From: Euperipatoides rowelli
Taxonomy: Eukaryota > Onychophora > Udeonychophora > Euonychophora > Peripatopsidae
Assembly (NCBI GenBank): GCA_003024985.2
Contig: PXIH01S0000293.1
Reading direction: 5' to 3' (one strand)
Length of the DNA: 15,734 nucleotides
In this document: piece by piece, positions 1 to 7,637 of the stretch
Layout of the letters: each line of letters begins with the position of its first letter
Numbering within the stretch: position 1 is the first letter of the stretch
Translations under genes and position numbers: made by a program
Notes under the pieces: model-generated
What the model was told of the DNA's origin: nothing
The model's input: the letters and a program-made list of their open reading frames with translations, nothing else
Database searches by the model: none

Positions 1-138
1 TCTCTGACTAGCATCTGATGGATTCATTTCTTTCATTCTGTGAAAATAACAAATTCAGATTCATGAAAAATTTAACACATTTTTAATTTGTTTGACTCAG
101 TCTTTTATAGTAAATAAAAAATTTACAAAAGTAAAAAA
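1..138. other. AT-rich non-coding flank
   Basis: AT-rich sequence with no recognisable coding or RNA feature. It leads into the phrase repeat that starts at about 139. Confidence 0.5.
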
Positions 139-224
139 AAAGTGGTAAATAAGTGGCTTTTCAGAAAAAAAGTGGCAAATAAGTGGCAAAGGAAAAAAAA
201 GTGGCACAGTGGACACCCTGAACC
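139..224. repeat. AAGTGGC phrase repeat, possible distant relative of the 9.9-11.7 kb family
   Basis: About five spaced copies of AAGTGGC or AAGTGGT occur, several as AAATAAGTGGC, separated by A-rich runs. The stretch ends in GGACACCCTGAACC. A similar end, GGATACCCTGTCCTGAACC, occurs near 11500-11518, and the reverse complement of that phrase recurs near 3233-3250. The order of a short repeated phrase followed by a CCTGAACC-type block is the same as in the larger elements. This may therefore be a fragment or divergent member of that family. No ends or target duplication could be defined. Confidence 0.45.
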
Positions 225-2284
225 AAGTTATTCAAATATATTCACCTTTGTTTTGATAAATTAATTATAATGAATGGAATAAACTCATCTTGAAAATGTT
301 CAATTTCTTCAAGTCAAACCCGACACACAAACAACAAATAAACAATATAAAAATTTGAAGACTACAAACAAAATAAATGGGAATAACTATAAAATGATGT
401 ATGAACAGTCAAGTTGTGGACATTATTATGGACATAATGTCACAAAATTAGATGGGAAGGGGGTCCTGGAATAGAGACTAGTTTAGTAACTTATAGTTAA
501 TGACTAAGAGCATTAGGGCCTAGCACTGGCCTGGCAGAAGTAACCGATGTACCCAGAATTGTCCAAAATCCACTAACTTTATATTATTATTATGTGGTTT
601 ATTAACACAAGTTACACAACATTACTAAAAATTTACATTTATACCTATAATACCTAATCAATAAGTGAAATTTAAATAAATCTTCTTGATGTAAAGCTTG
701 TTGATTGGAACAGACTTAAAAAAGAATATAGATGCAAAAAAGTTCACAATTCTCCCTTTCACTTTAATCATTCGTTGACACTATTTAATAGTTAATCAAG
801 TGGAAGTTGAATTTCATGAAGACACCAAATTGAAAGTTCCCAATGAAATTTGTCACACCTCTTGAAATAATCTCAAATACAACTCCATCATGCAATACCA
901 TTTTTCACAATCCTAATCATGACCAATTCAATGGATTTCACAATATGTCCCCACCAATCTGAAGCTCTTTAGAAAAGCATAACGTATCCTAGGAATGTTT
1001 AAGTCAACAGTTCATCCCATTGCTTGGGTGTCCCAAGCATTCCCTTCTACCCTTTAGGAGTCCCACCTCACCCCATTCCTTCCTTGGAAATTCCATTTGA
1101 AACTGGACATTACAACATAGATGACAATTTGTGGGTCTCACTTTTAATCTGTAAATTCTTCTTTTCATCGATTGATTGATTGTTAGAGAGTGCCATCTCC
1201 TCTTCTAACACTGTCGTATTGGAATTTTTGATTTGGAACAGTCCATTATTTTATGTACATTTCTTACTTAGAATCTTTAAACAATGCTTCATAAATTTAA
1301 ATAATAGTAAAGTATAATTTTGTCACATTAGCTTGGTGTCTTGACCAAGTTCTTAACTTCTATAGAAAGAATACTATCAAATTTATCATTTAGCAAACTT
1401 GAAACATGGCATAACATAAAACACAATCATTTCGACTGGCACAACTATAAAAAAATATATAACAAATTTTGAAGCATCTAGCAAACATCCAGGCTGAGTT
1501 ATGTTTGCCATAAACATATAGTTTTATTATCACTTGTACTTAACATTTTTATTATTCAATTACATACTGTATGACAGAACATTCTCGTCAATCCTCCCCT
1601 CCCCCCTTTATAATACAATGGATCAACCAACTACCCTGTCAATGTCCAATTATTCTCATGCTCCATAATTCTAGATTGTACAGATAGGGTGATTGTCTTG
1701 AGCATTGGGACAGAGAAATTAAAAAAAAATATATTCTTAGCACAAATTGGGTGAATGATAGCTGGTGTGCTCACGGCCCTACTCAGTCTTCGACTTTTTT
1801 CAAAATATGCAAAATGAGGCTTTTCCCAGGTTGGACGATTCTGACTTTGTAGTGACGTTCAATTCCTTATCCTACTTTTACATAAACATGAATCCCAACT
1901 AATTTACATATCTTTGTAAAAAAGTTGAAAAAAAAAAAAAAAAGAAAACAAGTGAAATGTATATATTTTTTAAAAGCCCAATATTTAAAAATAAATCAAT
2001 GAGTGAAGTTTATTAAATACTTCACATACTGTAGATGATAGCTAAATTACTCAGTGAATAAAGCAGCTGATAATTTTATACTTAATTTATTATGCTTGTT
2101 TCAGTTTTATTACTTTAAGGAAAAATCCTAAGTCCCATGACAAAGTCTGAAAGACATCTTCATTATAGACTAACCAGCACTCAAAAGTGGAAGTAGTAAC
2201 ATTTCTCTGATGAAAAGATATAATCAAGATAATTTCTAAACGGAAAAAAAAAAAACATGGTAATAATGATATATCTGACAAATC
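225..2284. other. Long non-coding stretch, no gene recognised
   Basis: I see no exon, RNA gene or complete mobile element here. Minor structures are a short perfect hairpin at about 1021-1039 (TGCTTGGG, 3-base loop, CCCAAGCA) and a poly-A run near 1929-1943. A GC-richer patch at about 1745-1860 can be read on the minus strand for about 40 codons without a stop, but it has no splice sites or family resemblance I can defend. If the peptidase gene at 7530 is intact, this stretch would lie in its downstream intron. Confidence 0.5.
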
Positions 2285-2415
2285 GTCAATGTGTTGTGGT
2301 TCTACTCATTTTATTTTTGCATTAAATGATCAACATATTGTTGTTCTACTCATTTTATTTTTGCATTAAATGGTGAACGTGTTGTGGTTCTACTCATTTT
2401 ATTTTTGCATTAAAC
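2285..2415. repeat. 44-bp tandem repeat, three copies
   Basis: Three consecutive copies of a unit containing TCTACTCATTTTATTTTTGC begin at 2301, 2345 and 2389, an exact period of 44. The 26-base core is identical in all three. The linking part varies slightly (GTGTTGTGG, ATATTGTTG, GTGTTGTGG). The copies look recent or homogenised. Such an array can arise by replication slippage; no function is implied. Confidence 0.9.
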
Positions 2416-2775
2416 AAATCCTCCTTAGACTATATGATAAAAATTATCTTAGAAGCATAAAAACTTTACAAAAATATCTGATGTAAAGATATTGAAAACT
2501 TTCTATAACATCCAGTAACTTTTCATTGCATTTATAATAAATCGTTTATTGCAGAATATGCAAATATGCACTTGCATAAATATGGAGTTCAAAGGCCCAA
2601 ATAACCAGATTTTATTAAAAACAATTGTCAATTGATAACATAACACAGAATGTCATTAAATGATGCCCCATAAAATAAGTGTGCCATCCCTATTTATCCG
2701 CCTAAGCAAGTGCGCCATTGTCAAACAAATGCGCTGTCACGACACTTAAACTTTTTGATCACTCTGAATGAATTC

Positions 2776-3189
2776 TAAGACTAAGACTAAATTTGGCTTC
2801 TCCTTAGTTTCGGAGTCATATTAAGATGTTAGCCATATTCGCCAATATTCCATCCATCCACACCCTCATTCCCTCCTTATCTCTCATCTTCTCAATAATA
2901 TCTTCACCCATCCCAACCATTCTCCTCCTCCCTCAAAACCCAACCATTTGACTAATTTCCCCATTCCATTCAATTCACTCACCCTTTCGTTCCCCTCACT
3001 TTCAATTATCCTCTCCCTTTCTTCCTTAAGACCCTCACATTCCAATAATACATGCCTGACATCTTCTTCACCCTTATGGCATAAGCTACACACTGTTCCC
3101 TCCTCGCCTCCAAATTTCTTTTTCCTAACTCTAGTACCCAAACTACCTGCCCTTGCCTGAAATAGCAACATACTTCCCCTATCATTCAA
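2776..3189 (-). pseudogene. 5'-truncated non-LTR retrotransposon (LINE), C-terminal ORF fragment
   Basis: A minus-strand reading frame of about 101 codons (3189 to 2884) gives the C-terminal tail seen after the reverse transcriptase in many LINE ORF2 proteins. It starts with MLLFQARAGSLGTR, then has a zinc-knuckle-like CX2CX8HX4C motif with residues C34, C37, H46 and C51 of the open frame (CSLC...RHVLLEC), followed by a Glu/Arg-rich helix and a Trp-rich end. The first codon is TTG, not a true start, so the fragment is 5'-truncated, as LINE insertions usually are. Downstream is a short 3' region ending in a CTTAGT-like repeat tail (plus strand CTAAGACTAAGACTAA, 2776-2791). It sits between two blocks of element A that are adjacent in the related units, so it inserted into that element. 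The LINE clade cannot be fixed from this part, and the reverse transcriptase itself is absent. Confidence 0.85.
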
Positions 3190-3191
3190 AC

Positions 3192-3527
3192 TTTGCGATG
3201 CAACAGCGCCCTCTAGTTTTTACTTCATCTAAGGTTCAGGAGAGTGTTTCCATGTAACCCATATAAGTGCGTTTTGAAAAAGTCTTTTAAAGAATTTTGA
3301 TTCTAGCAAAACAAGTGCACCTGGGCAGTTTTGCAGTGCATTATGGTGAATCCAAGCTGTGCTATGCAACAGCGCCCCCTGGTTTTTACCTCATCTAAGG
3401 TTCAGGAGAGTGTTTCCATGTAACCCAAATAAGTGCACTATTTTGAAAAACAGTATTTTAAAGAATTCCGATTCTATCTAAACAAGTGCACTTGGGCAGT
3501 TTAGCAGTGCATTATGGTAAATCTAAG
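3192..3527. repeat. 166-bp tandem duplication inside element A
   Basis: Two adjacent copies, about 3192-3357 and 3358-3527. Each runs from ATGCAACAGCGCCC through CTAAGGTTCAGGAGAGTGTT and AACAAGTGCAC to GCATTATGGT. The anchor ATGCAAC falls at 3198 and 3364, a period of 166. The copies differ at scattered bases and small indels, so the duplication is not very recent. The related units at 9869 and 11097 carry this block once. Confidence 0.85.
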
Positions 3528-3589
3528 ATTCACTAGAATTATACAGAAGGTGCACTCCATCCCCCCCTAAATGAATGACATCACAATGA

Positions 3590-3672
3590 TAGCTTAGTGC
3601 ACTGTAAAACTGTCCAGTCACACTTATTTGGCTAAAATCAGAATTCTTTAAAAGACTATTTTTCAAAATTGT
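3590..3672. repeat. Inverted partial copy of the element A block
   Basis: On the minus strand this segment reads TTTTGAAAAATAGTCTTTTA, then AAGAATTCTGATTTTAGCC, AAATAAGTGTG and a GACAGTTTTACAGTGCAC-like end. That is the same order as 3447-3515 on the plus strand. Together they make an imperfect inverted repeat of about 75 bases with a 75-base gap. It could be the remnant of a second, opposite-orientation copy, matching the paired arrangement at 9869-11714. Confidence 0.7.
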
Positions 3673-3675
3673 GTA

Positions 3676-4345
3676 ATCTTTACTATTGTTAGATATATAA
3701 ATTATTCTATGTTCTGAGACTGAAGATCTATGAGATTATTATTTTAGTAATAATAAATCTAGTTATTAATTATAGATTTGTTTGTATATCATTACAGATA
3801 TAACCAACCATGAGAATCTTTTAAAGTGCCTGTATTGATAAAGCATGTAAATGTGAAATGCTAGAATTTTTTAATAACTGCAGACGCTGATCTTAATATC
3901 CACGCCCACTGCTTGCATAGCATCAATAATATAACATTTGGTCCATTCTTAAATATTCTCTACATTTAATTAGCTTAAAGTTTCAAAATAAGAGCAACTT
4001 AATAAGATGATTTTGTCTTCCGACAATGGTGGAATAGTCAGCAGACGCTAAGATTTTTTTTAAAAGACAGTTGTTTGTTATTCAATTTGTTTTCAGTTAT
4101 GTAACACTACTAGCGGTTCAATGACCATGATTTGGTTATTAAAAAATTTTCAATAACATTTGGTGTAAAAAACGAAACAAACCATGATTATATTATTTTT
4201 TGTATTAGTATATATTTATCCAAGAGTATAATGATGATCATGATACCTTTGGATATATAGCCAACTAATCCTGTTATGTATTTTTTTTTTTTTTAAAAAA
4301 TAAATTGAATATGCTGTATGTTTTTTAATATACTTCTTTGCTGTA
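3676..4345. other. AT-rich non-coding stretch
   Basis: No gene or complete repeat is recognised. The phrase GCAGACGCT occurs twice (about 3881 and 4041), each followed by a short AT-rich stretch, but I see no further duplication around them. A poly-T run lies near 4281-4294. Confidence 0.45.
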
Positions 4346-4350
4346 ATTGT

Positions 4351-4981
4351 CAGGGTTTAGACTGGAATTTTTTTTTAATAGTAGTTTGGCGAATTTCATT
4401 AAAAATCTACCGGTATTAGCCTAATATTAAAACAAGTAGCCAAATTTTTGGTATATAGCCTACAGTATAATGTGTGCCTATAAAAATTTTGTGGGAATCC
4501 TGATTTATTAAAATTGAACTAGGCTGGTACTGGATCTTAAATCTGATTTCCCTGAACAATAACTTGCTGTCCCCCCCCCCCAAGACCTTAAATCCTTCTC
4601 CAAAAATTGTTTGTACAGTGAATACTAGGCTTATAGGCTAGTAAAACTTTCTCAAAATATATGAAATTCATTTTTTAAATTGTAATCCAAGATTATTCCG
4701 CATCATAGTGTATAACATTGGTGAACTCATACTAGTCTATCACAAGTACTGTACTGTAATGAGTGTACTGTCAAGTGAGATAATGATCCATTAATCAAAA
4801 TCTAAAGTTATTTACTTTAATAAGATTTTTACTATAATAAATNAATAAAATTTATTGGTTATATTAGATATTATCATAGTTATATCATTTCTCAATTTGG
4901 CGAATGCAATGTATAGGATGTTAGCTTTTTTCAAAGACTAGGTGGCATTTGGCGAAAATATGAGTGCTAGTCTAAACCCTG
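4351..4981. mobile_element. 631-bp non-autonomous TIR DNA transposon with 5-bp target duplication
   Basis: The left end CAGGGTTTAGACTGG at 4351 pairs with the right end, which reads CAGGGTTTAGACTAG on the minus strand and ends at 4981. The 5-base sequence ATTGT lies directly outside both ends (4346-4350 and 4982-4986), as expected of a target site duplication. The motif TTTGGCGAA occurs three times in direct orientation near the ends (4385, 4896 and 4948), a candidate subterminal protein-binding repeat. There is no transposase frame, so it is a MITE-like element moved by an enzyme encoded elsewhere. CAGGG termini are common in hAT-type elements, but a 5-bp rather than 8-bp duplication makes that assignment tentative. 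An 11-base C run is at 4571-4581 and one ambiguous base is at 4843. Confidence 0.85.
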
Positions 4982-5109
4982 ATTGTATAGTCTGTCTATT
5001 TATTAATTGCATAGTTGCAAATCTTTATATTTTTTACTAAACTCAATGTTCTTGTTAATCTCTATTTTACACCAACTGCATTTATAAATCGTGTGTTTGT
5101 TTTTGTAAG

Positions 5110-5271
5110 GTTTACGTGGTCTAAAATACTGTCGATCATCACAGTTGGAATTGACATACAGAAATAGTCTCGGAATTAGGAACGATGAATTAGAAGTTGG
5201 CCGTACAAACTGGCAAATTGGCCTAGCTGTAGGCGCTTCGCATACAATGGATGTATCCAATGCTGTAACAG
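5110..5271 (+). CDS. Candidate internal coding exon, unknown protein
   Basis: This stretch is open on the plus strand. It is bordered upstream by a T-rich run ending in AG (5108-5109) just after an in-frame stop, and downstream by ACAG followed by GTTCTA, a plausible donor at 5272. The interval is 162 nt, and both borders fall after the first codon base, so it would be a symmetric phase 1-1 exon that keeps frame when skipped or shuffled. The predicted peptide includes GLRGLKYCRSSQLEL, RNDELEVGRTNWQIGLAVG and ASHTMDVSNA. It has no stops, mixed hydrophobic and charged residues and one Cys. It holds about seven CpGs, many more than the surrounding AT-rich DNA, which suggests constraint. I do not recognise the family. 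The opposite strand is also open here, so coding status and strand are inferences. The frame continues open past the donor to 5417, but that part looks low-complexity. Confidence 0.4.
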
Positions 5272-6619
5272 GTTCTACACATCTTTTCCTAAACACGACT
5301 ATAATAATGCATGCTGATTTTAAGGATTCCATTATAAAGATATTCAATTTCTTTTGCGCAAAATCATCATCTATCTACATGTCAAAATTTGGCACTATTT
5401 TTGTTTGGCGTTGCAAATAAATCACAATTAATCATGAATCACAGCCAAAAATGTGCTCAATTTTAAGATCGCCAGGTGATGCGATCCGATCGCCGTTCAA
5501 ATTGAAAGTGTAGTGCCGTCTAAATAAACTTTCTAGAAATAGGATTGTATTTTTTTGTACCATATGCTTAAATATTTTTTAAGGATAATAATATTCATAA
5601 TAATAAATTAATTCATATTAGTTACACTGATAGTAACAGTATAGTATCAATAAGTCATCAAACAAATTCTTAAAAATTACTTATAGAACCAGAATTAACT
5701 GTTAAATCCTCAAATTGATTCCATGCTTTCACAATTCTATTTACGATAAATTTTGATCTATTTTTTTTAAAAAAAAACTTTCAGCGACTTTAACAAAATG
5801 TTCTCCAATTGATTAAAAAATGTATTGCTTCCAAATTTATTAATAAAATAAACTTTATACTATTTATATAATTTAATGTTTATTTTTTTTTTGTAAACAA
5901 TATTATCCATATGGATCCACAGCTGTAAGATCCATTTCATTTGAGTGCCTACATTAAAATAACATTGTTCGGAAATGTAATAGCAATCTCTGCACGCATC
6001 ACGAGTGCCTGCACCAAGCATTGAGCACTTGTGAAAGTATTGTAGACGCTGCACTCGTTTGATTGCCCACCATCACAGCATGTGATTAAAATACAATTTT
6101 TTGTGAGTCAATTTTTTACACAACACTTGTAAGCCCACAGGTTAAAATCAGCTATGTCTGAGTCCAGCTTAAAGTTCATTGAAGGTGGGCAGGAGATAGT
6201 TCACTAGAGCCTAATAGCTGATCCTGCTGGTGGATTTTTGCAACAACTGAGCATGACTGACTAAAATGGATAGCATATTTTTATTTACAGTCCTAACCTT
6301 CACCCTAACTCCTCTTCCAAGGTGGGGTATCCGGTATCCCGGATGAGGAGGCAGGAAGAGCTACTCCTAACTCCTACTATGCGTTAAACCCAATATGCCC
6401 CAACTGTACGGTACATAATCAAGAGATGCAATAAACGATTTTTGATCTTTTTTTAATAATTTTGACACAACTACCATCAGCCCAACCCGTTAACCAATCA
6501 AGTTTCAGGAAACATTTGCAATTGTTGGGAAATCAGCTAGCAGGGTCAGCAAATAGGTTCTAATGAGAGTTTTAGGATTAAAAATCACATCATCAATTTT
6601 ATTTTGTATTTTTATACTA
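5272..6619. other. Non-coding stretch between candidate exon and TA-flanked element
   Basis: Mostly AT-rich. A small CpG-containing patch at about 5467-5494 repeats GATCGCC (AGATCGCC and CGATCGCC about 20 bases apart). A segment at about 5930-6080 reads on the minus strand as a short Cys-containing open frame, without credible splice borders. Near 6310-6362 an imperfect inverted repeat (CTCTTCC and GGAAGAG) surrounds GGGTATCCGGTATCCCGGAT. No gene is called. Confidence 0.45.
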
Positions 6620-7173
6620 GCGTCTGGATCTCAGACCTACATTGCCATGCAGCCTATTAGATGATATACTAATCTTCACTTGGTGAGATCCTGGGCTATA
6701 CAAAGTTTGGAGGCCCCTTCTGTTATTAGAATTAAATTTTGATAAGCTTTTTTTTTTTTTTTAGAGAAAGTAGAACTGGAATATTTTTAGCATAAAAATA
6801 TGCAGAACATTCAGAGGTGAATCTTATTTTGACTTAGGTAGCCAATTAATGGTTTAATTTTAAAAATTTTTTTTTAGAAGAGGCCGATGCCCTGTCCCCT
6901 GCATTGAGGCCCTGGGCTGCAGCCTGCCAAGCCCATATACAAATCCGGCCCTATTTAACCGTACACTGACCCAAACTCCAACATGAATATAATAACAAAT
7001 TAAAGGAACCTTATCAGCACACTGACCCGAACTCAAAATTAAATATTTAAGCATAAATAAACAAATAAATAAAACAACAGCCAATCAGAGGTCAGCTGCT
7101 GATAGAATGCAAGCCCACCTCTGATTAGCTGTTTTTGGGCTGCATGACAATGGTAGGACTGAGATCCAGACTC
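6620..7173. mobile_element. 554-bp TIR DNA transposon flanked by TA (MITE-like)
   Basis: The left end GCGTCTGGATCTCAG at 6620 and the right end, read on the minus strand as GAGTCTGGATCTCAG ending at 7173, begin inverted repeats of about 35 bases. These share CCTAC, ATTG and CATGCAGCC further in. A TA dinucleotide flanks both ends (6618-6619 and 7174-7175), fitting a TA target duplication as in the Tc1/mariner-like group and some others. Inside is a GC-richer block (about 6880-6950, GAGGCCCTGGGCTGCAGCC and CAAATCCGGCCCTA), a direct repeat ACACTGACCC[AG]AACTC at about 6963 and 7019, and a palindrome near the right end. No transposase frame is present, so it is non-autonomous. Confidence 0.8.
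7079..7130. repeat. Inner palindrome of the TA-flanked element
   Basis: AGCCAATCAGAGGT (7079-7092) pairs with ACCTCTGATTAGCT (7117-7130), 13 of 14 bases, around a 24-base loop. The pairing continues outward through AACA and TGTT. Its closeness to one end only, with no partner near the left end, suggests a subterminal hairpin or the border of a nested insertion. Confidence 0.8.
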
Positions 7174-7529
7174 TATAATTTTAACATTTTGTATTTTGAA
7201 ACATTCCATAATAAAATAAGAATTTGATTCAACGAATTATTTGTTTAGTGAATCATTGATTCTTATATTTCGTCACATTTATTAAGACAAATGGACATTT
7301 TGTTTTGTTTAAATGAATGACAATTTCATAATTAGAAGTTCGTTGAGAAAGTCTGGAGAAATAACTTAATTACAAAATCTGTCATTTTTAATGCCACTTT
7401 TAGATGGTCTCTGTTTTTCATAACTTTGTTTGAGTTGTAAATCAAAGAATTTCTCAAAAAGAGTTGTCTATTTAAAAAAAAAAAAAAAAAAAGAGTTGAA
7501 AGATTATTTTAAACAATGTCGTAACCTAC
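7174..7529. other. Intronic sequence downstream of the peptidase exon
   Basis: AT-rich. On the minus strand this follows the exon's donor GTAGGT. It includes an A run near 7473-7491. The next expected exon, encoding the zinc-binding HEFGH segment, was sought here and in the rest of the lower-coordinate part of the window and was not found. Confidence 0.6.
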
Positions 7530-7637
7530 CTCATCGTGGGTCAGCAAGGAAGGTCTTTCCTCTGTCGATTTTGAAAAGTTGGCAACCATGGCTGCAACAG
7601 AAACTTGACGCGATCCATCTGCTTTCAAACAGCCAGG
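7530..7637 (-). CDS. Internal exon of a thimet oligopeptidase/neurolysin-like M3 metallopeptidase
   Basis: The minus strand has an acceptor (T-rich tract ending TTTTGTAG) followed by 36 codons, then GATGAG and donor GTAGGT. The exon is 108 nt, phase 0 at both ends. The peptide starts [11 protein letters not shown], continues [14 protein letters not shown] and ends PSLLTHDE. This closely resembles the block before the active site in thimet oligopeptidase and neurolysin, where the next residues are a Val or Arg, Thr-Tyr-Phe and the zinc-binding HEFGH motif. These enzymes are soluble cytosolic or mitochondrial endopeptidases that cut short peptides of roughly 5-17 residues, including neuropeptides. 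The exon carries no catalytic residue itself. THOP1 versus NLN cannot be decided from 36 residues, so no symbol is given. Intact splice sites and no stops argue for a live gene. Neighbouring exons were not found, so its introns exceed about 7.5 kb downstream and about 8 kb upstream. Confidence 0.93.

Larger units (their letters stand above)
2650..3675. mobile_element. Element A: TIR/fold-back repeat related to the 9.9-11.7 kb units, GTGCAC spelling
   Basis: Non-coding repeat that follows the same order of blocks as the units at 9869-10689 and 11097-11714. The order is a CCCTATTT block, a GATCACTCTGAATG block (TATCACTCTGAAAG in the other), an AGCGCC...TTTTTAC...CTAAGGTTCAGGA block, a TTTAAAGAATTCTGATTCTA-like block, a GCATTATGGTAAATCTAAG block and a C-run followed by AAATGAATGA. 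Its short phrase is AAGTGCAC or AAGTGCGC rather than AAGAGCGC. It is interrupted by a LINE fragment (about 2776-3186), contains a tandem duplication (3192-3527), and ends in an inverted partial copy (about 3590-3672). The outer ends are degraded, so the borders are approximate. There is no coding capacity of its own. Confidence 0.7.

Noticed and set aside
2090-2281. 63-codon minus-strand open frame
   Set aside because: Low-complexity, Phe/Ile-rich translation of A/T-rich DNA with no splice sites or family resemblance.
2548-2580. TATGCAA/TTGCATA inverted motif resembling an octamer-factor site
   Set aside because: Such motifs are frequent by chance in AT-rich DNA and no promoter or gene start is nearby.
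2948-3160. Plus-strand open frame of 70 codons
   Set aside because: It is the antisense of the LINE C-terminal frame; its Ser/Leu/Pro-rich product is a by-product of that coding strand.
5003-5347. 114-codon minus-strand open frame over the candidate exon
   Set aside because: It overlaps the plus-strand candidate, runs into Lys/Ile-rich low-complexity ends and has weaker splice borders. It cannot be fully excluded, and this lowers confidence in the plus-strand call.
5860-6080. Minus-strand Cys-containing frames (64 codons and an alternative of about 43)
   Set aside because: Two competing frames, no convincing acceptor or donor pair, and no recognised domain.
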